Source: Chitinimonas sp036961565 (GTDB taxonomy: Bacteria > Pseudomonadota > Gammaproteobacteria > Burkholderiales > Chitinimonadaceae). Taken from it: a stretch of DNA of 64,000 nt. The notes under the pieces were generated by a model, which was given only the letters and a program-made list of their open reading frames with translations, had not been told where the DNA came from and searched no databases. The stretch covers positions 1 to 64,000 of the forward strand of contig NZ_JBAMDD010000009.1 of the NCBI RefSeq assembly GCF_036961565.1. The letters are read 5' to 3'. The position numbers and the translations under genes were made by a program. This document shows, piece by piece, positions 61,756 to 64,000 of the stretch (position 1 is the stretch's first letter; the number at the start of each line of letters is the position of its first letter).

Positions 61756-62208
61756 TTATTTCCCCGCCAGCTTACCGATGGCGGCCGCCGAGATGCGCAG
61801 GCGCGCAGCCAGCAGGCCGATCAAATCGGACAACAAGGCATTGGCTATATGGTCGTTGTCGCGTATCAAACGGTCAAAGTCCTGAAAATGCAGCTTGAGT
61901 GCACTGACCGGTGTCAAGGTCGTCACCGTCGCACTACCCAGCATGCTGCCGGACAGCACCGATACCTCCCCCAGCCATTGTCCCGGCCCCGCCGTGCCGA
62001 GCGAGAAGGCCTTGTCGCCTTCTTCCAGCGATACCGACAGCTCGCCCGCCAGTATCAGATAGAGCGACTCCACCGGCATGCGGTCACGAAACAGCTTGCG
62101 GTCGGGCGCCAGCTCAACCAGGCGGCACGCCGCCAGCAGGCTGTCTATATTGCTGTCGCCCAACTCTGCCGCCAGTGCAGGGAAGGTACGCACAAAGAGT
62201 TGTTTCAT
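61756..62208 (-). CDS. Cyclic-nucleotide-binding domain protein (2)
   Basis: A 150-residue cNMP-binding domain protein (APDRKLFRDRMPVESLYLILAGELSVSLEEG ... GPGQWLGEVSVLSGSMLGSATVTTLTPVSALKL), with the phosphate cassette around GQWLGEVSVLSG. The usual Arg in the cassette is absent (SGSMLGSATV), so cNMP affinity is uncertain. No output domain. First of a two-gene unit; divergent from the nucleotide cyclase gene, so the pair may read its product. Confidence 0.82.
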   Translation of the reverse strand: MKQLFVRTFPALAAELGDSNIDSLLAACRLVELAPDRKLFRDRMPVESLYLILAGELSVSLEEGDKAFSLGTAGPGQWLGEVSVLSGSMLGSATVTTLTPVSALKLHFQDFDRLIRDNDHIANALLSDLIGLLAARLRISAAAIGKLAGK

Positions 62209-62375
62209 GGGGATACCACTTTCTTCGAGTATATGTTCCCAGACAGCCCGATAATGTATAGCTCGCGCCGTTAGACTACGCCAGCCAGCAGAACCGCCAT
62301 TTATGCGCTAAAAGGTTCAATGAGTAATGCGTAACTGATGGTCCCACAGCCGGTCCGCCCCCGCCGAAAGCGAAG

Positions 62376-64000
62376 ATGAAGACGCCCACCCGCGCATTCC
62401 ACCCGACCACCTGGCCGATATCCGCCAAGCTGGCGGCCTTGCTGCTGTTATTCAGCCTGTTGCCCATGCTGGTGGCTTCAAGCTATACCCTCAAGGGTAG
62501 CCTTGCCAGCCTGGAAGCAACCGAACATCGGAATCTGCAACAACTGGCGGCCAGTCTCGCTGGCAGGCTGGACCAACTGATACTCGACAGCCAGCACTTC
62601 CTGGTTTACATGGCCGTGCACGAGGCCGTGACCAAGTTGATCGTCGATGCTAACCCGGCAAACCGCCTGGCGGTAGAAACAGAGCTGGGCAAAATTGCCA
62701 ACTCCAACAGCGACATCGAGTTGCTGATGGTGCTCGATGACAAGGGCAACGTCATCGTCGCCAGCCACCCCCAGTTTCTGGGACGGGATTTTCACTTTCG
62801 CGATTATTTCAAACAGGCCATAGGCGGCAGTCTCTATATCTCGGATATCGAGGTCGGCGCGGTCACCCGCCAGCCTGGCGTGTTCTTCTCCGCCCCCATA
62901 CCCAACCCCGAGGGCAGGACGGCCGGCGTGGCCGTACTGAAGCTGCGCGGCGAGGCAGTAACCGGCATTTTGCAATCTGCCCGCTCCAGCAGCAGCCGCT
63001 ACGCCTTCCTGACCAATCGTGAAGGCATGCTGGTTTACCACCCGGACGACAAGTTGCTGTACCGCAGCCTGACCAAGCTGCCGCCGCCCGTGGAGCAGCG
63101 TATCGTCAAGGAGCGGCAGTTCATGCTGGACCGCATCGAATCGCTCAACCTGACCGATCTGGCACGCGCCATGGTACCTGCTTCGCAGCCCGGCAGCGTC
63201 GCCTATTTCTCGCCCTATAGCGGCCAGCCGGAAATTGCCGGCTATGCGCCAGCCCGCCACCGCTGGGTGGTTGGCGTGAACGAGCCGCAGGCCGTGTTTG
63301 CCGCCCCCTTGAACAGGCTCTCCTGGCATGTGGTCCTGGGCGTGCTGGGTATAGCCGCGCTCTGCATCCTGGCGGCGTTCGGGCTGTCCCGCCTGCTGAT
63401 GCGCCCGGTGCATTCCCTGGCCCATGCGGCAGAGGCCATGCGGGCGGGGGATTACGAGCAGGCCAAGGCCTTGCCCTACTGGCAGGATGAAATGGGCTCG
63501 CTGGCCAACACCTTCAACGACATGGTACGGAGCGTGCAGGAGCGGGAACGGGAGCGCGATATCTTTGGCCGTGTGGTGTCGCCCGAAGTACGGGAGAAAC
63601 TGTTGTCCGGCGAGGTCAAGCTGGGTGGCGAGAGCCTCAAGGTCACCGTGCTGTTCTCTGACATCCGCGACTTCTCCACGCTATCGGAACAGATGACACC
63701 CGAGCAGGTGGTCAGCTTCCTCAATGAATACCTGTCGGAGATGGCAGAAGCAGTCAAGCCCTGGGGGGGCTACATCAACAACTTCATAGGCGATGCCATC
63801 GTGGTGATCTTCGGTGCCCCGATCGCAGCACCGGGCCGCGAATGGGCGGCTGTTGCCGCCGCCTTTGACATGCGTGACCGCCTGGGCAAGCTCAATGACC
63901 TGCGCGAGATGCGCGGTGAAATACGCCTGGAGAGCGGCATAGGCATCAGCACCGGCGAGGTGATCGCCGGCCAGGTCGGCTCTATGGATCGCTTCCTCTA
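62376..64000 (+). CDS. dCache-HAMP class III adenylate/guanylate cyclase, cut by window end
   Basis: The first 541 residues are visible; the gene runs past 64000. Membrane helix (about 18-36), a periplasmic double-Cache-like domain (40-310; VLDDKGNVIVASHPQFLGRDFHFRDYF), a second helix (about 318-338), HAMP, and a class III cyclase domain. Its metal Asp residues are Asp429 (VLFSDIRDF) and Asp473 (FIGDAI). The adenine-specificity Lys, usual before FIGD, is replaced by Asn469 (GGYINNFIGD). It would make cAMP or cGMP, or have altered specificity. Divergent from two cNMP-binding genes. The start at ATG 62376 has a weak ribosome site. Confidence 0.9.
   Translation, partial: MKTPTRAFHPTTWPISAKLAALLLLFSLLPMLVASSYTLKGSLASLEATEHRNLQQLAASLAGRLDQLILDSQHFLVYMAVHEAVTKLIVDANPANRLAVETELGKIANSNSDIELLMVLDDKGNVIVASHPQFLGRDFHFRDYFKQAIGGSLYISDIEVGAVTRQPGVFFSAPIPNPEGRTAGVAVLKLRGEAVTGILQSARSSSSRYAFLTNREGMLVYHPDDKLLYRSLTKLPPPVEQRIVKERQFMLDRIESLNLTDLARAMVPASQPGSVAYFSPYSGQPEIAGYAPARHRWVVGVNEPQAVFAAPLNRLSWHVVLGVLGIAALCILAAFGLSRLLMRPVHSLAHAAEAMRAGDYEQAKALPYWQDEMGSLANTFNDMVRSVQERERERDIFGRVVSPEVREKLLSGEVKLGGESLKVTVLFSDIRDFSTLSEQMTPEQVVSFLNEYLSEMAEAVKPWGGYINNFIGDAIVVIFGAPIAAPGREWAAVAAAFDMRDRLGKLNDLREMRGEIRLESGIGISTGEVIAGQVGSMDRFL

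Noticed and set aside
63309..63321. Exact match to the MITE terminal sequence TTGAACAGGCTCT inside the cyclase gene
   Set aside because: It encodes part of an intact protein in the periplasmic-membrane boundary and has no partner repeat nearby; likely chance.
1..64000. CRISPR arrays, rRNA and tRNA genes
   Set aside because: No regularly spaced repeats and no recognisable tRNA or rRNA sequence were seen on reading both strands; short ncRNAs cannot be excluded by eye.

Overview
The window looks like chromosomal DNA of a GC-rich, Gram-negative betaproteobacterium, possibly a Neisseriales or Chitinibacter/Chromobacterium relative. The placement is inferred from smc, glnD, map, phaB, zapE and fimV homologues, a complete envelope-spanning type VI secretion system (T6SS) and a copper-resistance operon. 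Housekeeping genes use the ATA isoleucine codon unusually often for such DNA. No rRNA, tRNA or CRISPR array was seen.

Layout. 1-600: small putative DNA-binding protein with repeated GTGACNGTCAC palindromes at its promoter. 750-5431: secreted phosphatase-family enzyme, a small basic protein, a stand-alone sigma-54 activator, a small unknown protein and a SIMPL-domain protein. 5981-27217: a 21-kb T6SS cluster on the + strand: tssB-tssC fused in one reading frame, hcp, tssE, tssF, tssG, vgrG, a spike/adaptor module (DUF2169-pentapeptide, pentapeptide, DUF3540, DUF4150/PAAR-like), tssJ, tssK, tssL, tssM, tssA. A TPR-GNAT protein follows. No clpV (tssH) is present anywhere in the window. 29151-35392: copper operon (His-rich protein, TolC-like lipoprotein, multicopper oxidase, cupredoxin, CusF-like) divergent from a two-component system. 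35482-43474: lipoprotein, quinone reductase, zapE, phaB, map, GNAT, glnD. 43598-50706: solute-binding protein, smc, a GDSL esterase, two MITE-like elements and a foreign-looking methyltransferase lying next to a duplicated esterase tail. 50707-57318: solute-binding protein, hydrolase and TetR gene with shared operator-like palindromes, a FimV-like protein and an Atm1-type ABC exporter. 57379-64000: a sensory cluster of a membrane sensor, a sensor-MFS fusion, a substrate-binding protein, two cyclic-nucleotide-binding proteins and a divergent class III nucleotide cyclase cut by the window end.

The most interesting system is the T6SS. Its two sheath subunits form one polypeptide and its sheath-recycling ATPase is missing locally. 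These facts may be linked, because ClpV normally engages the N-terminus of TssC, which is internal here. A sigma-54-like promoter upstream and a nearby sigma-54 activator suggest how the cluster may be switched on. The sensor/MFS/cNMP/cyclase cluster at the right end is the second unusual assembly.
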